Shown here piece after piece: positions 1 to 5,662 of a stretch of DNA of 5,662 nucleotides. Source of the stretch: Gemmatimonadota bacterium. Lineage in GTDB: Bacteria; Latescibacterota; UBA2968; UBA8231. Position 1 is the first letter of the stretch, and the number at the start of each line of letters is the position of its first letter. The DNA lies in the NCBI GenBank assembly GCA_026706505.1, contig JAPOYQ010000689.1, forward strand, positions 1-5,662, written 5' to 3'. The translations under genes were made by a program, and so were the position numbers. Below the pieces are notes generated by a model. The model was not told the origin of the DNA and made no database searches. It saw only the letters and a program-made list of their open reading frames with translations.

Positions 1-422
1 CCCACGCCCTCGGCCAGCCCGCAAGCCACGCGGCCACCGTCCGATTGCAGCACGTACCAAGCCTCCATCTTGCCGCTGTCCACCAGCCCGTTGCGCTGGG
101 CGTACTCGTCGTCGGGATGCACTTGGATCGACAGATCCTGCTGAGCGTCGAGGAGCTTAATAAGCAAGGGAAAGCGCCCACCGTAACGCTCCCACACCGC
201 AGTACCGACCAAATCGGCGCGATGCGTTTCCATCAACTCGCTCAGCAAACAACCATCCGCTGCCCGGCTCTCGCGGCCCTCGTACGCCGACAGTTCAAAG
301 GACTCGCCAATGAGCGCATCGTCTGGCAGGACTTTGCCGTAGAGCTCGGCTAAGCGGCGTCCGCCCCACACCATCTCCCGGTAATAGGGCGTCAAGGGAA
401 TGACATCCGGCAATTTATCCAT
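1..422 (-). CDS. manA: Mannose-6-phosphate isomerase, class I (partial, C-terminus beyond left edge)
   Basis: This encodes the first 140 residues of a zinc-dependent phosphomannose isomerase, the cytoplasmic enzyme that interconverts mannose-6-phosphate and fructose-6-phosphate and so feeds GDP-mannose and glycan synthesis or mannose use. The reading frame is open from the ATG at 422 to the window edge. Family signatures are visible in order: MVWGGRRLAEL (17-27), IGESFELS (38-45, where the family usually has Trp at position 42), FPLLIKLLDAQQDLSIQVHPDD (84-105) and KMEAWYVL (118-125). Q100, H102 and E120 match three of the four zinc ligands in order and spacing. The fourth ligand, a histidine, would lie past the edge. 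The pattern resembles the shorter (about 320 aa) Firmicutes/Bacteroidetes-type enzymes more than the E. coli type. The start lies 5 bases after the stop of the upstream permease gene and has a good Shine-Dalgarno sequence, so the two are probably co-transcribed. The family call is firm; the symbol follows usual naming. Confidence 0.93.
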   Translation of the reverse strand, partial: MDKLPDVIPLTPYYREMVWGGRRLAELYGKVLPDDALIGESFELSAYEGRESRAADGCLLSELMETHRADLVGTAVWERYGGRFPLLIKLLDAQQDLSIQVHPDDEYAQRNGLVDSGKMEAWYVLQSDGGRVACGLAEGV

Positions 423-427
423 CGGCA

Positions 428-3400
428 CTAAACCTCCACCCCCGTCCCCTGCGCCAACTTCTCGCCCTCAATCAAGTATTCCTCTCGCACCTCGGGCGCA
501 ATCGTCCGCCAGACCAAGAAGCGCTTGCGCAGCACGTTGAGGAAGCTGGTGTTGAGCCGCTGCCAGCTCACCACATCGCCGCTGACGCGCTGCAAGTGCA
601 TCTCAATGCGGTAAATGCCCGGAATGTCGTCGGTCGGCAAGGTGCGCAGGAATACCCGCTGGCTCACTCCCAAATCGTAGGGCGCGAGCCACACCATTAG
701 TTCCAGCACATAGACCGGCTGCGCACCGCCCTGCTCCAAGTGGAAATCCACGCCCTCAGTCATAAAGTCGCCCACCGACCCCTCGCCATACGACGAGAAG
801 ACCCGATGCAGGTACGCGCACGAGCCTAAAGCATCGCCCTTGCCCAGCGTAAAGGGGAAATCAAAGCGCCAATCGTCGCCGTCGGGCGGAGGGAACTCCC
901 AGCGCCGAGTCACGTCGGGCACGGCCATGGCCGCGGCCTTGCGCGCTGGATACAGAGTCGAGAGCACCACCACCATCATTACCACCAAGGTCGAGAAAAT
1001 CGCCGACAGCGACGAATAGTTGAGAAACATGCCGCCCAAGAGCGCGTAGTGCGCCAGCAGCAGCGTCGTCGTTTGCCCCACCAAATAGCCCAGCACCGCG
1101 CCGAAAATGGCAAACACCAGAGCCTCGGCAATGAAGAGCGCGGCAATGTGACTCGGCGCCAGCCCCACCGACGAGTACACCCCGATCTCGCCGGAGCGCT
1201 CGTACACGGCCCCGAGCATGGTGTTGAGCACGATCAGCGAGGCGATTAACAAGGGCACGAAGAGATTGCCAATCCCGGCCAAGGACGCCGATCCCATAGA
1301 CGTGTACACCCGCACGCGCTCGCCAGCCCCGACAAAGAGCGGCACAGCCACCCGCGACACGAATTCCTCAACCTCGGCGAGCAAAGTCTCCCGATCAGTA
1401 AAACCGGCGATGGCAATCGAGCGCAGCGTCCCGCCCAAATCGACGACCTGCTGGTAGGGCAAAAAAGCCACGTTGTTGGCTAGCAGGTGGGTAAAGGTCT
1501 CTATCGCAGCCGTGTCCATCAGGCGCGGATCCAGACCGGCCATTTCCTCCATCTTCTTGGCCTCGGCCACCGTATCCACCGGCATCGGACTCTCGTTGTC
1601 CAAGTCGCGCAGACCATCGATTACCTCGCCGTCGATTAAGCCAATGACCCGATAGGACCGTCCCATCAGCCCAATGTGGGCCGTGCCCACATCCTCCGAG
1701 CCAATGCCCAAGATCTCCGCCATAGCCACCGGCAGGATGCACACGTCGCGCTCGCCGTCCGCAAACCAGCGGCTCTCCGGCCCCACCAACAGCTCTTCCA
1801 ACCCCATCAGCGCACCCTCGCCCGAGGTCACCCCGAGGAGGGCTGAGGCGAAGCTCTTCTTCTGCGCCGACTTGTGTTCAATGTCGATGTAGGCCCGCTC
1901 GCCAATGACCTTGGAGGTGATCCACGACCTCGGCAGCACCTGCGCTTGGTCGCCAAAGGCGCTCTCCGCATAGTCGAGTACCGATAGCTGCAAGCCCTTC
2001 CAGCCGCGGTCGCGCAGCAGAGCACCCTCGTAGCTAGGCACATTCGGGCGGGGAATCTGATAGAACTTGAGATAGCTCTGTACCGAGGTGAAGGCCTGGG
2101 CTGTAAAGGTCAAAAGCGTCAGCGTGATGACCGTCAGCGCAGTGCGCAACTTGCGCTTGCGGAGGTTGGAAATCCCCAGCGACGCGGCCGCGGCCGTGGC
2201 GCTGAGACGACCGATGTCCGCTTCGTGGACGCCGGCTGCGGCCCGCTTGCGCTGGCCGACGGCGCGGGTAAAGCGGCCCAGAATCATCATCAGGGCCGTG
2301 CCGCCAATGGCGAAGATGACGAAGGCCAAAAAGATGATGTACGGCGACGAACTCAGCTTAAAGGCCGGATGGATAAAGCGCATGATGAGGAAGATCGCCA
2401 AGAAGAAAAACGCCGCGCCCGCCACTTGGCGGCGGATGTCGGCAAAGCCGAAAAACAGCCGCTCGCAGCAAAACGAAAACGGCAGCAGCAGCGCGAAGTA
2501 GAAGATCACCCCATAGACCGTGTCGTCCGCAGTCGATTTGATATCTGGGTAGCCCCGCCCTTCGAGCCCCCACGCCTTGCGCGTGGCCCGCTTGAACTCG
2601 CTGTAGCGCTGCGCCTGCAAGTGCTCTTCGGCCTCCAACAGAGCCAAGCGCGCCTCTTCGTGCAGGCGCATGAACTTGTCGTTGCGCACTCCATAGCGCG
2701 CCAACTGCTTGATCCGCACATCGTCGAGAACCCACATGTCGCGCGCGGCCGCATACCCAGGGCGCAGCACCACGCCTTGATCCACCAGATAGCCACGCCC
2801 GAGCGCCTGCTCTATCGTCGCCTCATCCACGTCAGCCGGACGCACCGGCTCAGCCACCCATTCGGCGGGCGCACCGCTCAGCAGATAGCGCACGCCGAAA
2901 AGGCTCGTGCTCATCAGGGCTTTGACCCGGGTGCCGGGCTGGGCATACACCACCGAGGCGAGTGTTACCTTGCCTTCTTCATTGCTCTGCCTTTCGACAA
3001 AGTCGGCTCCCCACGACTGCGGCACGCCGTCGCGCTCGTCGAGTACGGTCACGTGGTCCAAAACCGACAAGTAGCGCGAGTCAACCGTCTCGAACAAACT
3101 CAGCGCCCGGCACTTAAAGAGCACTTGCAGCATCTCGTTTTCCCACCAGCCCCACGGATGCACAGTCGGGTACGTCTCGTCGCCCTCTTGGCCCATATCC
3201 GGCGCCGAGATAATCTCGCCGTAGGGATCGAGTTCGTACGCGCGGATGGCATTGTCCAGTCGGTTGCGCATAATGTCAAAGCGGAAGCGGCCCGCGCCGT
3301 CGGCCTCTTGCGCGATCAAGGTACGAACCCCGCCAACCGAATTCGGTCCTAGCTGCTGATAGGTCACCAGTGCCTGCGGTACCGGCTTCTTGGGCACGGC

Positions 3401-5035
3401 AAAATTGACATCGCGGTCGAACCAATAGATCGCGCCCGCCAAGCTGTGGCCGTAGTCTTCCAGCTCCAACTTGGTCGGCTTGAGCAACTCAGCGTCGCGG
3501 CCAGCCCATGCCAACATGGCTGCAAGCGTCTGGATCTGCCGAGTGAGGTTTTGCGCGTCCACCGCATCCGGCAGGTCGAGCGGCGTGTCGATTCGCTCGC
3601 GCGCATCGTTGGCCGTGGCGAGAGCGAGGGCCTTCTGGCCGACGAAGGCCGCGGCCTCGCTAGCAAAGGCGAGTGGGATGGACATGAAGTTTTTCCACGT
3701 GCGCTTGGGCGGGGCAATGCCCTCGTAGTGGCGCGTGGTATCGCCAAAGGTCTCTTCGACCGCGAGGCTCAGCCGCTTGGAATAGGGCGTCAACATGTAT
3801 TTGACGTAGTTGTCAGTGCGCCACTTGGGATTGTAGAAGGTGCCCATGCCAAAGCTGGCCGTGCGGTCGGCGTGACTCGACAGATCCAGCGATAGCATCA
3901 GGTCAAAGTCGATGCGTTCGTCCTCGCTCATGCGCTCGCGAAAATAGTCGCTGCGGCGGCTGTGCCGGTAGAGAAAATCGTTGATCCCAGACAAGCCCTC
4001 AAAGTGCCCGGAAGTCGCCAAAAAGAGCACCGAGTAGTGCGGGCGATATTCTTTGAGCAGTTCCACTAGCTGGAGCAGAGCGACGATCCCAGCCGCGTTT
4101 TCCGCTCCGGGAGCAAGGGCCGGCACGACCGAGATGGCGTCGTAGTAGGCTTGGATGACGATGGTTTGGTCCTGCCACGCCTGCGGCTTCTCGCGGCTCT
4201 TAGCAGGCAGCATCTCTGGCGATCCGGGCAAGTAGCCATACACGTTGTGCGCTTCCACGCCTTCCCAATCCATTCGCGCATTCAAGTGGACGGAGACCGG
4301 CTCGTCTTGCAGGCGCGCTAGCAGGTCCAGCGCGTCTTGCCGTTCGAGCCAAAATCGCGGGATGTCAACCGGTACCTTGAGGAACTTGTCCGCGGCCTGC
4401 TCGCGGTTGACGCCGCCATTGTCAAAGAAGACGATGGCCTTGGCTCCCAGCGATGCGGCGTGGAGGTAGTTTTGGCCGCAGGCAAAGTCCAAGAGCACGA
4501 TGCTGCCCTGCACGGGCTGGCCGTCCAATGCTTCGAGCTCGCCTTGGCCTCCGTAGATCAGAGGGCCGCGCACGCCGTCCGGCCCCAGCGAGGGCGTGCG
4601 CACCCCATTGGGCCACAAGCTATAGAGTCGCTTACTGTCGCCGCCTTGCACCACCAACTCGCCGCCGCGATCGATGGGCGCGGCCACCTTAAATGCCTCG
4701 CTCTGCACGTCCTCCAGCCCCAGCGCTTCAAACCGCTGGCGCACGTAGTCGCGGGCCTGCCGCTCCCCCGCATAACCCGGCACCCGCGAGCCAAAGGCAG
4801 CAAAGCGCGCGATCTCAGCGGCAATGTCCGCCTCGTCAATGCCGGCAACTAGGGCGCGAAGCTCGGCGGCTTGCGCGGGATTCACCATCCGCGCTTCGAC
4901 GGGCGGGTTAGGTGCCCAGCCGAAGAAATCATTTACCGCGCGATTGACTGCTCCCGGGTCACCGAAACCAACGACCGCAATCATCGCGGCAGCGAACACC
5001 AAAAAGAACGCATTGAGTAGTTTGGGTTTGGCCAT
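428..5035 (-). CDS. Giant membrane protein: degenerate M28-peptidase ectodomain fused to a FtsX/MacB-type ABC permease
   Basis: This is one uninterrupted 1535-residue frame. Residues 6-24 form a signal anchor. Residues 54-118 and about 264-510 form an M28 fold, with a PA-like insert at about 120-262. Residues 511-840 are a probable beta-rich extracytoplasmic spacer ending in a charged helix (785-822). Predicted helices at 841-858, 871-890 and 898-920 precede a FtsX unit: helix 963-984 after the basic LRKRKLRTALTV, an extracytoplasmic domain 985-1250, and helices 1252-1275, 1297-1319 and 1341-1362. FtsX hallmarks are ERSGEIGVYSSVGL (1279-1292), a short cytoplasmic segment where such permeases contact their ATPase, and YPARKAA (1362-1368). 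A cytoplasmic tail of unknown role spans 1381-1535. Eight helices put the peptidase part outside and the tail inside, and basic residues at 867-869 and 921-964 fit the positive-inside rule. The M28 metal site is largely lost: Y297, E312, F345 and D483 replace canonical ligands and H344 replaces the catalytic Glu. Likely role (inference): an ATP-driven envelope permease or mechanotransmitter with a ligand-binding pseudopeptidase. The substrate is unknown and no ATPase is nearby. The start is the first ATG that supplies the signal anchor; no strong Shine-Dalgarno sequence precedes it. Confidence 0.88.
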   Translation of the reverse strand: MAKPKLLNAFFLVFAAAMIAVVGFGDPGAVNRAVNDFFGWAPNPPVEARMVNPAQAAELRALVAGIDEADIAAEIARFAAFGSRVPGYAGERQARDYVRQRFEALGLEDVQSEAFKVAAPIDRGGELVVQGGDSKRLYSLWPNGVRTPSLGPDGVRGPLIYGGQGELEALDGQPVQGSIVLLDFACGQNYLHAASLGAKAIVFFDNGGVNREQAADKFLKVPVDIPRFWLERQDALDLLARLQDEPVSVHLNARMDWEGVEAHNVYGYLPGSPEMLPAKSREKPQAWQDQTIVIQAYYDAISVVPALAPGAENAAGIVALLQLVELLKEYRPHYSVLFLATSGHFEGLSGINDFLYRHSRRSDYFRERMSEDERIDFDLMLSLDLSSHADRTASFGMGTFYNPKWRTDNYVKYMLTPYSKRLSLAVEETFGDTTRHYEGIAPPKRTWKNFMSIPLAFASEAAAFVGQKALALATANDARERIDTPLDLPDAVDAQNLTRQIQTLAAMLAWAGRDAELLKPTKLELEDYGHSLAGAIYWFDRDVNFAVPKKPVPQALVTYQQLGPNSVGGVRTLIAQEADGAGRFRFDIMRNRLDNAIRAYELDPYGEIISAPDMGQEGDETYPTVHPWGWWENEMLQVLFKCRALSLFETVDSRYLSVLDHVTVLDERDGVPQSWGADFVERQSNEEGKVTLASVVYAQPGTRVKALMSTSLFGVRYLLSGAPAEWVAEPVRPADVDEATIEQALGRGYLVDQGVVLRPGYAAARDMWVLDDVRIKQLARYGVRNDKFMRLHEEARLALLEAEEHLQAQRYSEFKRATRKAWGLEGRGYPDIKSTADDTVYGVIFYFALLLPFSFCCERLFFGFADIRRQVAGAAFFFLAIFLIMRFIHPAFKLSSSPYIIFLAFVIFAIGGTALMMILGRFTRAVGQRKRAAAGVHEADIGRLSATAAAASLGISNLRKRKLRTALTVITLTLLTFTAQAFTSVQSYLKFYQIPRPNVPSYEGALLRDRGWKGLQLSVLDYAESAFGDQAQVLPRSWITSKVIGERAYIDIEHKSAQKKSFASALLGVTSGEGALMGLEELLVGPESRWFADGERDVCILPVAMAEILGIGSEDVGTAHIGLMGRSYRVIGLIDGEVIDGLRDLDNESPMPVDTVAEAKKMEEMAGLDPRLMDTAAIETFTHLLANNVAFLPYQQVVDLGGTLRSIAIAGFTDRETLLAEVEEFVSRVAVPLFVGAGERVRVYTSMGSASLAGIGNLFVPLLIASLIVLNTMLGAVYERSGEIGVYSSVGLAPSHIAALFIAEALVFAIFGAVLGYLVGQTTTLLLAHYALLGGMFLNYSSLSAIFSTLVVMMVVVLSTLYPARKAAAMAVPDVTRRWEFPPPDGDDWRFDFPFTLGKGDALGSCAYLHRVFSSYGEGSVGDFMTEGVDFHLEQGGAQPVYVLELMVWLAPYDLGVSQRVFLRTLPTDDIPGIYRIEMHLQRVSGDVVSWQRLNTSFLNVLRKRFLVWRTIAPEVREEYLIEGEKLAQGTGVEV
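433..437 (-). promoter_or_regulatory. Ribosome binding site of the mannose-6-phosphate isomerase gene
   Basis: GGAGG on the minus strand lies 10 bases before the ATG at 422. It is embedded in the last codons (Val-Glu-Val) of the upstream permease gene, whose TAG stop sits between the site and the start. Ribosomes finishing the upstream gene cover this site, which suggests translational coupling. The site supports the chosen start of the isomerase. Confidence 0.7.
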
Positions 5036-5048
5036 GAAACTCGCTTTG

Positions 5049-5076
5049 TCTATAGAATGGGACGAGCGGCTGTCAA
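5049..5076 (-). promoter_or_regulatory. Predicted sigma-70-type promoter of the giant permease gene
   Basis: On the minus strand a perfect -35 hexamer TTGACA (5076-5071) is followed after 16 bases by TATAGA (5054-5049), which matches 4 of 6 positions of the -10 consensus. Transcription would be expected to start near 5041-5043, only about 6-8 bases before the ATG at 5035. The transcript would then be almost leaderless, which fits the lack of a clear Shine-Dalgarno sequence there. This is based on pattern alone, and another promoter further upstream is possible. Confidence 0.5.
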
Positions 5077-5171
5077 GATAGGGTATCGGCGAGGGGGGTT
5101 CAAGCGCGGAAAGAGGCGTGACCCTAGCCCGTGATAGCGACTCGACGGGGAGTTGCTTTTGCTTTCTATCT

Positions 5172-5177
5172 TACAAT
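5172..5177 (+). promoter_or_regulatory. Possible -10 element for the HicB-like operon
   Basis: TACAAT matches 5 of 6 positions of the sigma-70 -10 consensus. It would give a start near 5184 and a leader of about 23 bases, which leaves the GGAGGG ribosome site intact. No convincing -35 hexamer lies 15-19 bases upstream, so the promoter would be weak or activator-dependent, if it is real. Confidence 0.33.
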
Positions 5178-5192
5178 ACCGTATTTCTGTTT

Positions 5193-5198
5193 GGAGGG
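5193..5198 (+). promoter_or_regulatory. Ribosome binding site of the HicB-like gene
   Basis: GGAGGG lies 8 bases before the ATG at 5207. This decides the start: the same frame is open back to an ATG-initiated extension at 5153, but that extension contains the putative -10 element and this ribosome site, and it has no counterpart in the HicB-like family. Confidence 0.8.
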
Positions 5199-5206
5199 CA
5201 TATTTA

Positions 5207-5440
5207 ATGAATGACCAATACACCTATCGCATCATATGGTCGGTCGAAGACAACGAACATGTGGGTCTATGCGCTGAATTCCCATCGCTGAACTGGCTGG
5301 CACCTACGCCGGCCGAGGCTTTGTCCGGCATCCAGCGCCTTGTGCGCGAGTGTCTCGCAGACATGCGCTCCACCGGAGAAGCCGTACCGGAGTCAATAGC
5401 GGACCGTAGCTACGGCGGTAAGCCTAATCCTTACATATAG
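5207..5440 (+). CDS. Short HicB-like antitoxin-family protein, no DNA-binding tail
   Basis: This is a 77-residue cytoplasmic protein of the HicB-like family, whose N-terminal half adopts a degenerate RNase H-like fold and, in HicAB systems, binds and blocks the HicA mRNA interferase. Visible family features are the first strand YTYRIIWSVED (5-15), the core HVGLCAEFPSLNWLA (18-32), the helix TPAEALSGIQRLVRECLADM (34-53) and the loop GEAVPESIADRSYGGK (57-72). In many relatives that last motif leads into a basic strand and a ribbon-helix-helix that binds operator DNA. Here the protein ends five residues later, so it should not bind DNA by that route. Neither of the other forward frames continues into such a domain. 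A gene of unknown type follows after 12 bases with its own ribosome site, giving a two-gene operon. The family is secure; calling it an antitoxin is inference, since many HicB-like genes are orphans. Confidence 0.82.
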   Translation: MNDQYTYRIIWSVEDNEHVGLCAEFPSLNWLAPTPAEALSGIQRLVRECLADMRSTGEAVPESIADRSYGGKPNPYI

Positions 5441-5441
5441 T

Positions 5442-5447
5442 GAGGAG
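5442..5447 (+). promoter_or_regulatory. Ribosome binding site selecting a GTG start
   Basis: GAGGAG begins two bases after the HicB-like stop codon and sits 5 bases before the GTG at 5453. It supports a GTG start for the downstream gene. The next in-frame ATG (5501) lacks such a site. Confidence 0.65.
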
Positions 5448-5452
5448 AAATC

Positions 5453-5662
5453 GTGAAGTCACAACTCATAAAATCGCTCTACTTCATCAAAGACCCAAAG
5501 ATGTTTCCTGACCATAGCTTTACGTTTGGGCTCCAGCCATCGGGCTTGCCGGGCTTGTGCGAAAAGGATTACGCCCGCATGAAACGCCGCATCGGCCTCA
5601 AAAAGGACCTTGGCTGGCAAGAAAACAAGGATCTTAGACAAGTTATTCGCAAAGGCGATATG
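5453..5662 (+). CDS. Unrecognised protein, start of gene only (C-terminus beyond right edge)
   Basis: A GTG-initiated frame with a good ribosome site stays open for 70 codons to the window end. It lies 12 bases after the HicB-like gene, so the two are probably co-transcribed and the product may be its partner. I do not recognise the family. The N-terminus starts KSQLIKSLYFIKDPKMFPDH (2-21), followed by a Gly/Pro-rich turn region with LQPSGLPGLCEKDY (27-40) and a strongly basic helix-like stretch (42-67; R42, K44, R45, R46, K50, K51, R62, R66 and K67). There is no signal peptide or membrane helix. The compact HicA features I would expect, a short double-stranded-RNA-binding fold with a catalytic His in a G-S-H-type motif, are not visible in this part. 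The basic character would suit a nucleic-acid-binding protein, but that is only a guess. The first 60 bases after the start are about 38% G+C, well below the leftward genes. Confidence 0.6.
   Translation, partial: MKSQLIKSLYFIKDPKMFPDHSFTFGLQPSGLPGLCEKDYARMKRRIGLKKDLGWQENKDLRQVIRKGDM

Noticed and set aside
45..353. A 102-codon open frame on the plus strand opposite the isomerase gene
   Set aside because: The minus strand here carries clear mannose-6-phosphate isomerase motifs. The plus-strand frame shows no family features and is explained as a shadow.
2225..3352. A 375-codon open frame on the plus strand inside the giant gene
   Set aside because: It lies fully antisense to a well-supported gene, has a low-complexity Arg/Gln/His/Ala-rich composition typical of shadow frames in GC-rich DNA, and shows no recognisable domain.
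5077..5087. A short hyphenated palindrome, GATA-GGG-TATC, just upstream of the -35 element of the giant gene
   Set aside because: Its position would suit an operator, but 4-base arms are too short to stand out from chance and no second copy was seen.
5153..5206. An upstream in-frame extension of the HicB-like protein from the ATG at 5153
   Set aside because: The extension would contain the putative -10 element and the GGAGGG site that suits the ATG at 5207, and its residues have no counterpart in the family.
5036..5206. Possible terminator, small RNA or attachment site in the divergent intergenic region
   Set aside because: I saw no stable stem followed by a T-run, no tRNA-like end and no direct repeats. 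The region is explained by two divergent promoters.
5420..5460. A possible frameshift that removed the ribbon-helix-helix tail of the HicB-like protein
   Set aside because: I read the two other forward frames across the end of the gene. One stops at once and the other gives about a dozen residues unlike a ribbon-helix-helix before a stop, so a recent simple frameshift is not supported.
5459..5641. A 60-codon minus-strand open frame at the right end
   Set aside because: It is antisense to the GTG-started gene that has a good ribosome site and operon position, and it has no visible ribosome site or family motif.

Overview
The window comes from a GC-rich bacterium. Sampled stretches of the minus-strand genes are well above 60% G+C. 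A FtsX/MacB-type envelope permease with a very large extracytoplasmic part fits a diderm (Gram-negative-type) organism. The giant fused permease hints at an uncultivated lineage such as Latescibacterota, Poribacteria or Planctomycetota, but no marker gene is present, so that placement is only a guess.

Layout: two transcription units diverge from a 171-base intergenic region (5036-5206). Leftward runs a giant single gene (5035 to 428, 1535 aa). Five bases after its stop comes the start of a class I mannose-6-phosphate isomerase gene (422 to beyond base 1), whose ribosome binding site lies in the last codons of the giant gene. Rightward run a small HicB-like antitoxin gene (5207-5440) and, 12 bases later, an unrecognised gene cut by the right edge (5453 to beyond 5662). 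The unrecognised gene has lower G+C (about 49% over 5461-5640) than the leftward genes.

The giant protein is the centre of interest. In order it carries an N-terminal signal anchor, a PA-like insert, an M28 (aminopeptidase/glutamate carboxypeptidase) fold, a probable beta-rich spacer, three extra membrane helices, a complete FtsX/MacB-type permease unit (one helix, a large extracytoplasmic domain, three helices) and a 150-residue cytoplasmic tail. In the M28 part the catalytic glutamate and four of the five canonical metal ligands are replaced. It therefore looks like a pseudopeptidase used for binding, built into an ABC-type permease. No ATPase gene is in the window, so the presumed FtsE/LolD/MacB-type ATP-binding partner must be encoded elsewhere.

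The rightward pair resembles a toxin-antitoxin layout, but the HicB-like protein stops where its DNA-binding ribbon-helix-helix would normally begin, and the visible part of its neighbour does not look like HicA. The two transcription units have no evident functional link.
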